Part shown: in pieces, positions 1 to 9,621 of the stretch
Layout: each line of letters begins with the position of its first letter
Numbering within the stretch: position 1 is the first letter of the stretch
NCBI GenBank assembly: GCA_042090305.1
Contig: JBELJQ010000012.1
Location: 1 to 48,432 of the forward strand
Direction of reading: 5' to 3'
DNA length: 48,432 bases
Origin: TMED13 sp042090305
GTDB lineage: Bacteria; Pseudomonadota; Alphaproteobacteria; Methylaequorales; Methylaequoraceae
Position numbers and translations under genes: made by a program
The notes under the pieces: model-generated
Told to the model about the DNA's origin: nothing
The model's database searches: none
The model's input: only the letters and a program-made list of their open reading frames with translations

Positions 1-2418
1 GCCCAAACATATTTATCAAGGTTAATTAACTCGGGATATAAAGTAGCGATTGCGGAACAACTTGAGCCAGGTGTTGATCACTCAAATAAACCATATAAAA
101 AAATATTTAAAAGAGATGTTGTAAGAATCATAACGCCAGGAACTATTTTAGAAGACAACTTATTGGATTCAAAATCATATAATAATCTTTTAAGTATTGC
201 ATATTATAAAGGATATATTTCTTTATCATGGCTTGATATGACAACGGGAAAAATTAAGTTGCAAAATATAAGTGGAAAAGATTTTATTTATGATTTCTAT
301 GAGGCAATAAATAAAATAGATCCCTGCGAGATAATAAGTACAACTAATTTGAATTCCAATGTGTTTGGATCAAAAGTCGAATTAATCAAAGACAAACTAA
401 CTGAAGTCGCCGAATCATTTTTTGATATAAAAAATAATAAACTAAAAATAAAGGAATTTTTTAGAGGCACTGATGTTGTTAATGTTGATGAACTCAGTGA
501 TTCAGACATTTCATCGATCGGGGCATTGATAAATTATTTAGAGTTAACCCAGAAAAACAATATACCTCATGTGACACAAATTGAGATTGTAAATGTAAAA
601 AAGTATATGCAGATTGACAACTTTTCATTTAATAGTCTTGAAATCTTTAAAAATGCTGATGGTGAAAATAACGGGTGTTTAATAAAGGTTTTAGATCAAA
701 CCAAAACATCGATGGGTGCTAGACTTCTAAGAGAATTTCTGAAATTCCCATTAATTGATATCAATAAAATTGCCTACAGACAAAATTTAGTTAATTTACT
801 TTCAAAATCACATAGTGTTCTTGAAGAAATAAGAGTTCACCTTGGAGATGTTCAAGACGCTGAAAGAGCTCTATCTAGAATATCTGCCAATACAAATAAC
901 CCAAGAGATCTAATCATAATTTACAATTTTATTAATAAAGCAGAAAAAACTTTTGAAATCCTTGCAAACCAAAATAAAAAAGACTTTGTAGATATTATTG
1001 CAAGGTCTGAGGACATAAAAAAATTAAATAGTCTTAAAAAGCTTATAATCAAGACAATAGTTTCTGCACCTCCAAATATAATTAGTAATGGCGATATAAT
1101 TAATGACAAAGTAAATAATGAATTAGATAAGCTCAGAAATATCAAAAATGAAAAAAAAAGGGCAATAATAAATTTGCAATTAAAGTATGCAGAAATAACA
1201 ACAATAAATAATTTAAAAATAAAATTTAATAACATTCACGGATATTTTATAGAAGTGACAAATAAGAATTCTATCAAAATATCAGAGAATGAAGATATTA
1301 AATTCAATTTAGTTCAAAATACAGTCAATTCATCAAGGTTTCAAACCGATGAACTAGTTAAGATATCGAAACATATAAATGAGTCTGAACAAATAGCTCT
1401 TGAACTTGAAAAAAAAATATACTTAGACTTATGTAGAGAGATCAGCAATTTCTCAGACACTATTGATGTCTTTTCAAATAAAATCGCTTTTATAGATGTA
1501 ATAACTAATTTCGCTTATTTAGCTATTCTGAACCATTACACCAAACCCACATTAGAAAAAAAAATAAAAGTTATAGAGATTAAAAAAGGTAGACACCCAG
1601 TTGTTGAGGAGAGTCTAAAAAAAGAAGTAGCTCAATATATATCTAATGATTGTTTTATGAATAAGAATGAAAATTTATGGTTAATGACGGGGCCAAATAT
1701 GGCTGGTAAAAGTACATTCTTAAGACAAGTAGCGATAACAATTTTAATGAATCAGATAGGTTCATTTGTTCCTGCTGAATCCGCAAGACTTAGTGTTTTT
1801 GATAAAATATTTACCAGAATTGGAGCTTCTGATAATTTATCCAAGGGTTTGTCGACTTTTATGGTTGAAATGATTGAAACTTCGAGAATTATAAATAGTG
1901 CAACTGAGTCATCATTTGTCATTTTAGATGAATTAGGAAGAGGAACGTCCACTGAGGATGGTTTGGCAATTTCACAGGCAGTACTGGAATATATACACAC
2001 ACAAATTGATTGTACGACTTTATTTGCAACTCACTTTAAAGAGTTATGCCAATTTTCCGCAGACTTAAATAGAGTGAAATTAAAAACAATGAAGATAAAA
2101 AGGTGGAAAAATGAAATTATTTTTCTGTATGAGGTGATTGATGGAATTTCGGAGGGATCTTTTGGCATTCACGTTGCAAAACTTGCGGGACTTAAAAGTG
2201 AGTTAGTAGAAAGGTCTAAAAAAATATTAAATACCTCCCCTCAAAAAAATAAAGTTGTGGAGAATAAAACTTTTATTGATGAATCAATCAAAAGTGAAAG
2301 GAAAGAAAACCCTCATGAAGATTTAATAAACTTTCTTAGGTCTGTTGAGTTAGATAATATATCACCTAAAGAATCACTCGATATTCTTTATACACTTAGA
2401 AAGAATTATTTAAGCTGA
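1..2418 (+). CDS. mutS: DNA mismatch repair ATPase MutS (5' end outside window)
   Basis: MutS recognises base mismatches and small loops and starts repair as an ATP-driven clamp. The frame is open from base 1, giving 805 visible residues. The first ones (QTYLSRLINSGYKVAIAEQ) match the end of the mismatch-binding domain, so roughly 70 N-terminal residues, including the Phe-X-Glu mismatch-reading motif, lie upstream of the window. The TTG at 163 is therefore internal, not the start. Connector and lever/clamp domains follow. The ATPase has Walker A (TGPNMAGKS, about visible residues 563-571), Walker B (VILDELGRGTS) and the FATHFKEL signature. The stop (2416-2418) lies one base before glnD, so mutS and glnD are probably co-transcribed. 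Identity is secure; only the N terminus cannot be judged. Confidence 0.97.
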   Translation, partial: AQTYLSRLINSGYKVAIAEQLEPGVDHSNKPYKKIFKRDVVRIITPGTILEDNLLDSKSYNNLLSIAYYKGYISLSWLDMTTGKIKLQNISGKDFIYDFYEAINKIDPCEIISTTNLNSNVFGSKVELIKDKLTEVAESFFDIKNNKLKIKEFFRGTDVVNVDELSDSDISSIGALINYLELTQKNNIPHVTQIEIVNVKKYMQIDNFSFNSLEIFKNADGENNGCLIKVLDQTKTSMGARLLREFLKFPLIDINKIAYRQNLVNLLSKSHSVLEEIRVHLGDVQDAERALSRISANTNNPRDLIIIYNFINKAEKTFEILANQNKKDFVDIIARSEDIKKLNSLKKLIIKTIVSAPPNIISNGDIINDKVNNELDKLRNIKNEKKRAIINLQLKYAEITTINNLKIKFNNIHGYFIEVTNKNSIKISENEDIKFNLVQNTVNSSRFQTDELVKISKHINESEQIALELEKKIYLDLCREISNFSDTIDVFSNKIAFIDVITNFAYLAILNHYTKPTLEKKIKVIEIKKGRHPVVEESLKKEVAQYISNDCFMNKNENLWLMTGPNMAGKSTFLRQVAITILMNQIGSFVPAESARLSVFDKIFTRIGASDNLSKGLSTFMVEMIETSRIINSATESSFVILDELGRGTSTEDGLAISQAVLEYIHTQIDCTTLFATHFKELCQFSADLNRVKLKTMKIKRWKNEIIFLYEVIDGISEGSFGIHVAKLAGLKSELVERSKKILNTSPQKNKVVENKTFIDESIKSERKENPHEDLINFLRSVELDNISPKESLDILYTLRKNYLS

Positions 2419-2419
2419 T

Positions 2420-4960
2420 ATGTATCAAATTAGCACTATAACAAAAGAGAAAATTAAATCACTGAAGCATGACTTTGAAAATATAAGACAAAAAATTAAA
2501 AGTGAATTTTACAATTCGCAAAATGCAATAAAGTCATGTTCTAAAAACTCAGAGAATGCTGATAATTTTATAAAAAAATTATTCAAACTCTATACATTAT
2601 CAAATTCGAATGTAGCTGAGAATGTCTGTATATGCGCAGTTGGAGGGTATGGAAGAAAACACTTGGCTCCTTTTTCTGATTTAGACATACTTATTATTTA
2701 TAAAAATAGCCTTGAAATGGAGACTGTTGAGAAGTTAATTAAGTTTTGTATATACCCTCTTTGGGATCTTCATCTTAAGGTCGGTTATGCCGTTAGAAAT
2801 GAAGAAGAAGCCTTGTATTTTTCAAAAGAAGATCATGTAATAAGAACCTCGATGCTAGATTCAAGATTGATATGTGGTTCAAATTATATTTTCAATAAAA
2901 TAATTAGAGATTATGCAAAGGAAGTAGAGAGTTCCGGGTACGATTTATTAAAGGAAAAAATCAATGAAAGGGAAAACAAAATAATTGATCTAGGTTATGA
3001 CTATTTTAGAAATGAACCAAACATAAAGGAAAGCAGTGGATCGATAAGAGATATCAATTTAATTTTTTGGAGCTTAAAAATTTTTAAATTACATAGAAGA
3101 AAAAGGATTAGTGAGGATGATTTATTAACAAAAAATGAGAAAAAAAAATTAGAGTCATCGCTAGAGTTTCATCTTCGTATTAGATGCTTTTTACATTATG
3201 AGTCTGAAAGAAATAATGACAAATTATCATTTGATTATCAAAATCAAATATCAAAAATAATTTCTACTAAAGTCAAATTCAATGAGAAAATAGAGGATAG
3301 TGTTGAGGCTATGATGAGAAGTTATTTTTTACAAATTAGAAATACAAAGAATTTAGCAAGCATCATTATAGGCCTCATTACAGAAAACCTGCAAAATAAA
3401 AAAGAAATAACGATGCCAAAAAAGGTAAACTTAAAAAAAACGTTATCTAGTTTTCTTAAAAATATAATAAGCGAAAAGTCTACGGTAAAAGAGCAAAGAG
3501 TAATGTTTGAGTGCGTAGAGAAAATTGAAAAATCTATTTTTTTTGAGAAAAATAATATTGAATATTTTAAAGAAATTTTATTTTCAGACAACAAACGCAA
3601 ACTAATGTTACTTAATGACCTAGGTATTCTTTCAAAAATTATACCTGAATTTTCAAAAATAATAGATCTTCCACAGTATGATAGATATCATTCTTTAACT
3701 GTTGGGCAGCATACAATTAGGGCATTAAATATCCTTAAGGATCTTACGGCAAAAAATTATAAAAATAGTACCTATGACTTTGCAGCAGAATTATTAAAAC
3801 AAAACCAAAACTTAAAGACGTTATATTATGGAGTATTACTTCACGATATTGGCAAGGGCTCGGGCGGTAATCACAATTACACTGGGTCCCTTATTGTCTC
3901 TAGAGTTTTAAAAAGACTCAATGAAAGCGACTTAGTTGTTAAAGAGGCGCAATGGCTTGTTAAAAATCACCTAATGATGAGTGAGGTGGCCTTTAAAAAA
4001 GATTTAGAAGATTTTTCTTTGATAAAGAAAGCTGCATCAAGTATTAAGTCATTGAAAAGATTAAAAAATATATTTTTGCTAACTGTTTTAGATATATCAG
4101 CAGTAGACCATGGTTTGTGGAATGAATGGAAAGCAACCTTATTGAATAATCTTTATTCAAAATTAGAAAAAGAAATTTTAAACCCTCAAAGACATTTGAG
4201 CTTAAATGAAAAAATACTCCAAATAAAAAAACAAGTTGTTAATGATTCTCATAAAATAAATCAACCGGTAATAGAAGAATTTTCTAAAATTACTTATCCG
4301 AACTATTGGCTTCTTCAATCTAAAGAGATGATCATTTATCAAATAGAAAATTTTTTTATGAAAAAAAATAAAGCTTTTGATTGTAAAATTTTAAGCGAGT
4401 CAAGTGTATTTTATACGGTAGTAATTTTCACAAAGGACAGACAAAAATTATTTTTGGATTTAATATCAATTTTTGCGTCCGTTAATGTGTCAATTCATCA
4501 AGCTAGAATTTTCACCTTAGCTAATGGTTCTGTTATTGACACTTTTACAATTTCAATAGATCCAATATTAGCAAAAGATTATCATAAAGATTTTATTAAG
4601 GAGCTTCATAAAAAATTGAGTGATGTTCAGAATATTGAAGTTGATAGACTAATTACTCCGAAAATACAATCTAAATTTGTAAAGAAGAAAATAGAAATTT
4701 CACTGGATAACCTATCGTCGTCAACCTATACAGTATTAAATGTTATCACAAATGATAGACCAAGATTATTATATGATATATCAAGAATTTTACTTAAAAA
4801 TAAACTATTAATTTTCACCGCAAAAATCTCAACCAATGGTGACTTCGTGGAAGATAGCTTTCATTTGAGAACAGAATATGGTTCTAAACTAATAAATGAA
4901 CCTAAAATAAAGCATTTAAAAGCTGAGATATTTGAACTTTTATCAGATAAGAGTATTTAA
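2420..4960 (+). CDS. glnD: Bifunctional PII uridylyltransferase/uridylyl-removing enzyme GlnD
   Basis: GlnD senses glutamine and adds or removes UMP on PII proteins, controlling nitrogen assimilation. The 846-residue product shows the family's domain order. A nucleotidyltransferase domain carries GGYGR (75-79) and the metal-binding DLD (87-89). An HD hydrolase domain carries LHDIGKG (His475, Asp476). Two C-terminal ACT domains (about 690-770 and 775-846) bind glutamine. Both catalytic motifs look intact. It is somewhat shorter than the usual 880-940 residues, mainly through short linkers. It begins two bases after mutS ends and its stop directly abuts the murJ start. The mutS-glnD-murJ-trpS order is common in alphaproteobacteria. 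No PII gene (glnB/glnK) lies in this window. Confidence 0.95.
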   Translation: MYQISTITKEKIKSLKHDFENIRQKIKSEFYNSQNAIKSCSKNSENADNFIKKLFKLYTLSNSNVAENVCICAVGGYGRKHLAPFSDLDILIIYKNSLEMETVEKLIKFCIYPLWDLHLKVGYAVRNEEEALYFSKEDHVIRTSMLDSRLICGSNYIFNKIIRDYAKEVESSGYDLLKEKINERENKIIDLGYDYFRNEPNIKESSGSIRDINLIFWSLKIFKLHRRKRISEDDLLTKNEKKKLESSLEFHLRIRCFLHYESERNNDKLSFDYQNQISKIISTKVKFNEKIEDSVEAMMRSYFLQIRNTKNLASIIIGLITENLQNKKEITMPKKVNLKKTLSSFLKNIISEKSTVKEQRVMFECVEKIEKSIFFEKNNIEYFKEILFSDNKRKLMLLNDLGILSKIIPEFSKIIDLPQYDRYHSLTVGQHTIRALNILKDLTAKNYKNSTYDFAAELLKQNQNLKTLYYGVLLHDIGKGSGGNHNYTGSLIVSRVLKRLNESDLVVKEAQWLVKNHLMMSEVAFKKDLEDFSLIKKAASSIKSLKRLKNIFLLTVLDISAVDHGLWNEWKATLLNNLYSKLEKEILNPQRHLSLNEKILQIKKQVVNDSHKINQPVIEEFSKITYPNYWLLQSKEMIIYQIENFFMKKNKAFDCKILSESSVFYTVVIFTKDRQKLFLDLISIFASVNVSIHQARIFTLANGSVIDTFTISIDPILAKDYHKDFIKELHKKLSDVQNIEVDRLITPKIQSKFVKKKIEISLDNLSSSTYTVLNVITNDRPRLLYDISRILLKNKLLIFTAKISTNGDFVEDSFHLRTEYGSKLINEPKIKHLKAEIFELLSDKSI

Positions 4961-6502
4961 ATGCTGGTCAAAATAATATCGATAATAAGTTCACTTACTC
5001 TTTTATCTAGATTTCTGGGATACTTAAGAGATTTATTGATTGCAAAAGTTTTAGGCGCTGGATTGATATCTGATTGTTTTTTTATTGCCTTTAAGATACC
5101 CAACTTATTTAGAAGATTATTTGCAGAGGGTTCAATGAATGCTGCATTTATTCCAGTTGTTAGTGGTATAAAAAAAAATTATGGAAAAGAAAGTGCGGAT
5201 ATTTTTTTTTCAAAAATTTTTTCACTTTTGTTAGTTGTTCTCTTTTTTTTTCTAATCATAATCGAAATATTTACACCGATAGTGATATCAATAATAGCAC
5301 CAGGATTTACAGAAAATAACTTCAAATATAGTCTTACGATAGATTATTCAAGGCTAACATTCCCTTTTTTAATGTTTATATGTCTTACATCTTTGATTGG
5401 TGCATATCTTAATACTTTGGGAAAATTTGCCTCAATGGCAATTACTCCAATAATTCTTAACTTAACTTTAATTTTCACTTTGATTATTCTTTTCAGAAAC
5501 GGTGACCAAGTATTTATCTCTTATTATTTAAGTTTATCAATTTCTATTGCTGGGATTATTCAATTGATTTGGATGATCATAAATTTAAGAAAAAGCAATG
5601 TTAATTTTAAATTTACAATTGTAAATAAAAAACCCCTAAAATTGCATGAAAATAAATTTTACAAGCTATTGGCTCCAGCTGTTATAGGTAACGGAGTTTA
5701 TCAATTAAACCTTCTTATTGACATGATACTGGCCTCGACTTTACCTGATGGTTCAATCTCTTATTTATATTATGCAGATAGAGTCAATCAACTTCCACTA
5801 GGTGTTTTAGGAATAGCGATTAGCACCGCTTTACTTCCGGTTTTATCAAAATACGTTAAAATGAAAGATAAGAAAAAATCAACACAAGCTCTATCTAACG
5901 CATTGCATTTTGGACTTATTTTTTCAATTCCGTCATTTATTGGTATTTTCATATTATCTAATCAAATAATTATATTTCTTTTTTTTAGAGGTGAATTCAG
6001 TATGTCAGATGTTGAGTCGACAAGTTCCGCTCTGATTGCCTTAAGCCTTGGATTACCGGCTTTCATAATGATAAAAATTTTAGTTATTCCTTTCTTTGCA
6101 ATGGAAGATACAAAAACACCGCTTAAAATATCACTATTCTCTATAGTTATTAATTTAACTTTAAATTTAATACTCATTGATAAATATCAACATGTTGGAC
6201 TGGCAATCTCCACATCATTTGCTGCGTGGGTTAATGCAATAACCTTATTTGCAGTTTTAAAAAGTAAGCAGGTAAAATTCGAAAGAATACTATTTAGCAC
6301 TTTTTTCAAAGTAAGTATTGCGTCACTAATAATGGGTGTAGCAATTAATTTCATGTTAAATTCTTTTGGAAGAGATATAATCAATTTAAATTTTTTTGAA
6401 ATTACAAATGTTAACCTTATTTTAATTATTTTTTGTGCAATAATAATTTATTTTTCATGTTTATTCATGATGGGAATAAAGAACTTTAATCTAAGAAAAT
6501 GA
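4961..6502 (+). CDS. murJ: Lipid II flippase MurJ (MviN)
   Basis: MurJ is a MOP-superfamily inner-membrane protein that flips lipid II to the periplasmic face for peptidoglycan synthesis. The 513-residue product is hydrophobic throughout, with about 13-14 likely membrane helices. It begins with the typical LTLLSRFLGYLRDLLIAKVLGAG region, followed by a segment resembling the family's conserved loop (PNLFRRLFAEGSMNAAFIPV, about 46-65). Arginines in these positions are known to be needed for lipid II transport. The ATG starts immediately after the glnD stop, and the stop overlaps the trpS start in an ATGA, so the chain is probably translationally coupled. Length is normal for the family and no anomaly is seen. 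Confidence 0.95.
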   Translation: MLVKIISIISSLTLLSRFLGYLRDLLIAKVLGAGLISDCFFIAFKIPNLFRRLFAEGSMNAAFIPVVSGIKKNYGKESADIFFSKIFSLLLVVLFFFLIIIEIFTPIVISIIAPGFTENNFKYSLTIDYSRLTFPFLMFICLTSLIGAYLNTLGKFASMAITPIILNLTLIFTLIILFRNGDQVFISYYLSLSISIAGIIQLIWMIINLRKSNVNFKFTIVNKKPLKLHENKFYKLLAPAVIGNGVYQLNLLIDMILASTLPDGSISYLYYADRVNQLPLGVLGIAISTALLPVLSKYVKMKDKKKSTQALSNALHFGLIFSIPSFIGIFILSNQIIIFLFFRGEFSMSDVESTSSALIALSLGLPAFIMIKILVIPFFAMEDTKTPLKISLFSIVINLTLNLILIDKYQHVGLAISTSFAAWVNAITLFAVLKSKQVKFERILFSTFFKVSIASLIMGVAINFMLNSFGRDIINLNFFEITNVNLILIIFCAIIIYFSCLFMMGIKNFNLRK

Positions 6503-7518
6503 ATCAACAATTAAAAACTAAAGAACTTATATTTTCTGGTGTTCAGCCAACAGGCAATCTTCATTTAGGAAATTATCTTGGAGCAATCAAAAATTGGATT
6601 GAACTTCAGAAAAAAAGTGAATGTATGTTTTGTATCGTTGATCTTCATGCAATAACAACTACCGAGGGGAGAGAAAATCTAAAGGATAATTCACGTGAAG
6701 TAGCAGCAGCATACTTAGCATCTGGAGTGGACCCAAAAAAAAGTATAATCTTCGTACAATCATCAATAACAGGTCATGCTGAACTAAGTTGGACACTCAG
6801 TTGCTTTACACCTATTGGCTGGCTTAATAGGATGACTCAGTTTAAAGATAAAGCAGGAAAAAATAAAGAGAAAGCTCCACTTGGTTTATATTCCTATCCA
6901 GTTCTAATGGCGGCGGATATTCTTTTGTATAAATCAACTCACGTTCCTGTTGGAGACGATCAAAAGCAGCATTTAGAATTAGCAAGAGACATTGCACAGG
7001 CATTTAATAGATTTTTTGATACTGATTTTTTCCCAATTCCTGAGCCAGTAATCATGGGTGATGCAACACGAATAATGAGCCTTAGGGATGGCACAAAAAA
7101 AATGAGCAAATCAGATCCATCTGATTTTTCTAGAATTAACATGACTGATAATGCAGATCTAATTAGAAAAAAAATAATGAAGGCTCGAACAGATTCCTTT
7201 CCTTTTCCAGAAACAAAAGAAAACTTGGAATCAAGACCAGAAATTCAAAATTTAGTTAAAATTTTTATGTCTTTAGAGGATATTACCCTAGCCAAAATTA
7301 TAAATGATTATAGTGGAAAAGAATTAAAAATTTTCAAAGAGGATTTATTTGATAGTCTTGAATCAAAAATATCAAAAATTACAAAGGAAATGAGTAAACT
7401 ACTTGAAGATAATGAATATTTAGATAAAATTTTGAGAGAAGGAAGCTCAAAGGCAAATCTTATATCAAAAAGAAATATCGAGGATATCCATAAGTTAATT
7501 GGTTTTTATAAGTCATGA
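6499..7518 (+). CDS. trpS: Tryptophanyl-tRNA synthetase
   Basis: This cytosolic class Ic synthetase charges tRNA-Trp. The 339-residue product has the HIGH-type motif HLGN (residues 22-25, in TGNLHLGNYLGA) and the KMSKS motif exactly (201-205, followed by DPSDFSRI). The VGDDQKQHLELARDIA segment is typical of bacterial TrpS. Length is normal (330-350). It overlaps murJ by four bases (ATGA) and its own stop overlaps the next start by four bases. There is no sign of a trp leader or T-box upstream; expression is probably from the mutS-side promoter or from within murJ. Confidence 0.97.
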   Translation: MNQQLKTKELIFSGVQPTGNLHLGNYLGAIKNWIELQKKSECMFCIVDLHAITTTEGRENLKDNSREVAAAYLASGVDPKKSIIFVQSSITGHAELSWTLSCFTPIGWLNRMTQFKDKAGKNKEKAPLGLYSYPVLMAADILLYKSTHVPVGDDQKQHLELARDIAQAFNRFFDTDFFPIPEPVIMGDATRIMSLRDGTKKMSKSDPSDFSRINMTDNADLIRKKIMKARTDSFPFPETKENLESRPEIQNLVKIFMSLEDITLAKIINDYSGKELKIFKEDLFDSLESKISKITKEMSKLLEDNEYLDKILREGSSKANLISKRNIEDIHKLIGFYKS

Positions 7519-8426
7519 CCTTTTATCTTCCTGTTGCAGAAATAGAAGTCAATCTCTTAATTATACTTTTCTTTGGTTTTATAGTTGGTTTTATGTCTGG
7601 ACTCTTTGGTGTTGGTGGAGGATTTCTAATGACACCGTTGTTAATATTTATGGGAATCCCTCCAACAACTGCAGTTGGAACAGAATCAGTACAAATACTT
7701 GGCTCATCGGTCTCAGGGGCTATTGCTCATAGTAGGAAAAAAAACATTGATTACGAGGTAGGCGCTTTTCTTTTGATTGGAGGGATTTTTGGTTCAACGA
7801 TAGGTGTGATATTGTTTAATTTCTTTAAAGAGTCAGGAAATATAGATTTAATAATTAAATTTTTATACATACTTTTTTTAGCAATAATTGGTTCATTGAT
7901 GTTGATAGAAAGTACTTTATCTATATTAAAGGAAAAACAGATAAAGAAAAAATTTAAAAGAAAAAGAAACTTTTTAGATTACCTTCCTCTCAAATATAAA
8001 TTCAGACAATCTATGATTTACATATCTGTTTTAATGCCAATAGCTATAGGTGTAATTGTAGGTTTTCTTGCAGCATTCATGGGTGTGGGGGGTGGTTTTG
8101 TAATGGTTCCTGCCATGATATACTTATTTGGTATGGGTACAGTTTCAGCCATTGGAACATCATTATTTCAGATTGTTTTTGTTACATTAAATGTATCTAT
8201 ACTTCATGCAACTTTTACTTTTTCTGTTGATTTAATCCTAGCAATTTTTCTTTTAATAGGTGGAGTGATAGGAGCGCAATACGGTTCAAAATTTACCTCT
8301 AGGTTTAAGGGAGAACAAATAAGAGTTCTACTAGCTATAATCGTTATAATTGTTTGTGTTAAAATGGGCATAGAGTTAATAAGTGAACCATTAATAAATT
8401 CGAGGATAATTATTCAGGATGCATAG
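7515..8426 (+). CDS. TSUP/TauE-SafE family membrane transporter
   Basis: A predicted inner-membrane transporter of the TSUP (TauE/SafE, formerly DUF81) family, whose characterised members export sulfite, sulfoacetate or related organosulfur anions. The 303-residue protein shows the two-fold internal repeat of the family: GLFGVGGGFLMTPLLIFMGI then TAVGTE in the first half, and AFMGVGGGFVMVPAMIYLFG then SAIGTS in the second. About eight membrane segments are visible, with a basic loop (KEKQIKKKFKRKRN) between halves. It overlaps trpS by four bases and the next gene by eight. Pairing with an Alph_Pro_TM (TIGR02186-type) gene is a recurrent alphaproteobacterial arrangement, so the two probably work together. 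The substrate cannot be read from the sequence. Confidence 0.85.
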   Translation: MTFYLPVAEIEVNLLIILFFGFIVGFMSGLFGVGGGFLMTPLLIFMGIPPTTAVGTESVQILGSSVSGAIAHSRKKNIDYEVGAFLLIGGIFGSTIGVILFNFFKESGNIDLIIKFLYILFLAIIGSLMLIESTLSILKEKQIKKKFKRKRNFLDYLPLKYKFRQSMIYISVLMPIAIGVIVGFLAAFMGVGGGFVMVPAMIYLFGMGTVSAIGTSLFQIVFVTLNVSILHATFTFSVDLILAIFLLIGGVIGAQYGSKFTSRFKGEQIRVLLAIIVIIVCVKMGIELISEPLINSRIIIQDA

Positions 8427-9135
8427 TAATTTTCTAGTAAAAACAATCATCATTTTTTCGTTATTTTGCTTTAATGGCATTGAATCAAAAGTATTGATAT
8501 TTGATTTATCTCAAAAAAATGTAGAAATATCAAAAAAAAGCAATCAGCCAGATTTCATAATTTTTGGATACACAGACTCCACAGAACCTCTTGTTATAAA
8601 AATAAAAGGACCTGAACAAAAAGTTATATTACAAAAAAAAACAAAAGTAATGGGAATGTGGTCATGGAAAAAAACAGGTGAATTTATTTATCCAGGATTA
8701 TTTCACTATTATACAAATAAGAATAGTGAGGAAATTGACTTCCAAATTAAAAAAGATCTATTTGATAATATAAAGCTTGTGGGAGAGGATAACGATAATT
8801 TAAAAAGAGATTTGATTGAGAAAAAAATGTCAATTGATCTTTTTCTAATAGAAAACGATTCATTTAAAGTAATTAACGATAAACTTCCAAGCTTTTTTAA
8901 GATTCCTATAAATTTACCAAAAAACTCCCCATCAGGGAAATATTCTGTTTCATTAAGTATAATGAATAGTATAAATAATTTTCAGTCTCCTGAACAGAAT
9001 GTAATAGTGGAGAAATTAGGTTTAAGTTCATTCGTATTTAAAATTGCCCATAAATACTCGTTCATTTATGGAATTTTATCTGCTATAATAGCCATTGGTT
9101 TGGGATTTTTTGCAGGGATAGTTTTTAAGAAATAA
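8419..9135 (+). CDS. Alph_Pro_TM (TIGR02186-type) exported, C-terminally anchored protein
   Basis: The 238-residue protein has an N-terminal signal segment (about 5-20), a periplasmic body and a single C-terminal membrane helix (about 212-235) ending in a short positive tail. This architecture, the VMGMWSWKKTGEF stretch and the position directly after a TSUP transporter match the uncharacterised alphaproteobacterial family called Alph_Pro_TM. Function is unknown. By context it is a likely partner or accessory of the transporter encoded just upstream. It overlaps that gene by eight bases and lies one base from the usp gene. Orientation (body outside, tail inside) is inferred from hydrophobicity and charge. 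Confidence 0.8.
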   Translation: MHSNFLVKTIIIFSLFCFNGIESKVLIFDLSQKNVEISKKSNQPDFIIFGYTDSTEPLVIKIKGPEQKVILQKKTKVMGMWSWKKTGEFIYPGLFHYYTNKNSEEIDFQIKKDLFDNIKLVGEDNDNLKRDLIEKKMSIDLFLIENDSFKVINDKLPSFFKIPINLPKNSPSGKYSVSLSIMNSINNFQSPEQNVIVEKLGLSSFVFKIAHKYSFIYGILSAIIAIGLGFFAGIVFKK

Positions 9136-9136
9136 T

Positions 9137-9604
9137 ATGGAAAAAGAAATAACATTTTTAGTAGTTGTCGATGAATCTAAGGAGATGTTCAGGGCCATGC
9201 GATATGCTGCGAGAAGAAGTTCCAGAAATAACGGAAGAGTAGCCCTGCTCTATACATTTGATATACTAGAATTTAGTCATTGGAAAGCAGTAGAGGATAT
9301 CGCAGAGGCTGAATCAAGAGAAAAAGCTGAATCTAAAATACAGGAATATGAAAATTTTATAATGTCCTTTAGCTCAAAAAAACCTAAGAAGTTTATAATG
9401 AAGGGGGATAGAGTTGAGTGCATTATTAAGTTTCTAGATGCAAATAAATTTATTTCAAATTTTGTTTTGGCTGCTTCTGAGGGAAGTTCGGGCGCAGATC
9501 CTCTCATCGCTTCTTTTACAGGAAAAAGTAGGTCTAAAATAAAAGTTCCTTTAACTATATTACCTTCAACTTTATCAGAAGAAGAAATTGACAAATTATC
9601 TTGA
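9137..9604 (+). CDS. Universal stress protein (UspA family)
   Basis: A 155-residue single-domain cytoplasmic protein. It starts with a beta strand (TFLVVVDESKEMFRAMRYAARRS) typical of the UspA fold and ends with a strand such as VPLTILPSTLS. The usual ATP-binding signature G-X2-G-X9-G-(S/T) is only loosely matched (ASEGSSGADPLIASFTGKSRSKI, about 116-138), so nucleotide binding is uncertain. It lies between the Alph_Pro_TM gene (one base away) and nfuA (17 bases). A usp-nifU/nfuA adjacency is common in alphaproteobacteria. Its role is probably stress-linked regulation, but no partner can be named. Confidence 0.82.
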   Translation: MEKEITFLVVVDESKEMFRAMRYAARRSSRNNGRVALLYTFDILEFSHWKAVEDIAEAESREKAESKIQEYENFIMSFSSKKPKKFIMKGDRVECIIKFLDANKFISNFVLAASEGSSGADPLIASFTGKSRSKIKVPLTILPSTLSEEEIDKLS

Positions 9605-9621
9605 TTTATTAGATTAATATT

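Noticed and set aside
163..165. TTG at 163 as the mutS start
   Set aside because: The same frame is open back to base 1 and encodes conserved MutS domain I sequence.
7499..7732. 77-codon + frame overlapping trpS and the TSUP gene
   Set aside because: It is an alternate frame of the start of the TSUP gene, Trp/Asn/Ser-rich and without a domain.
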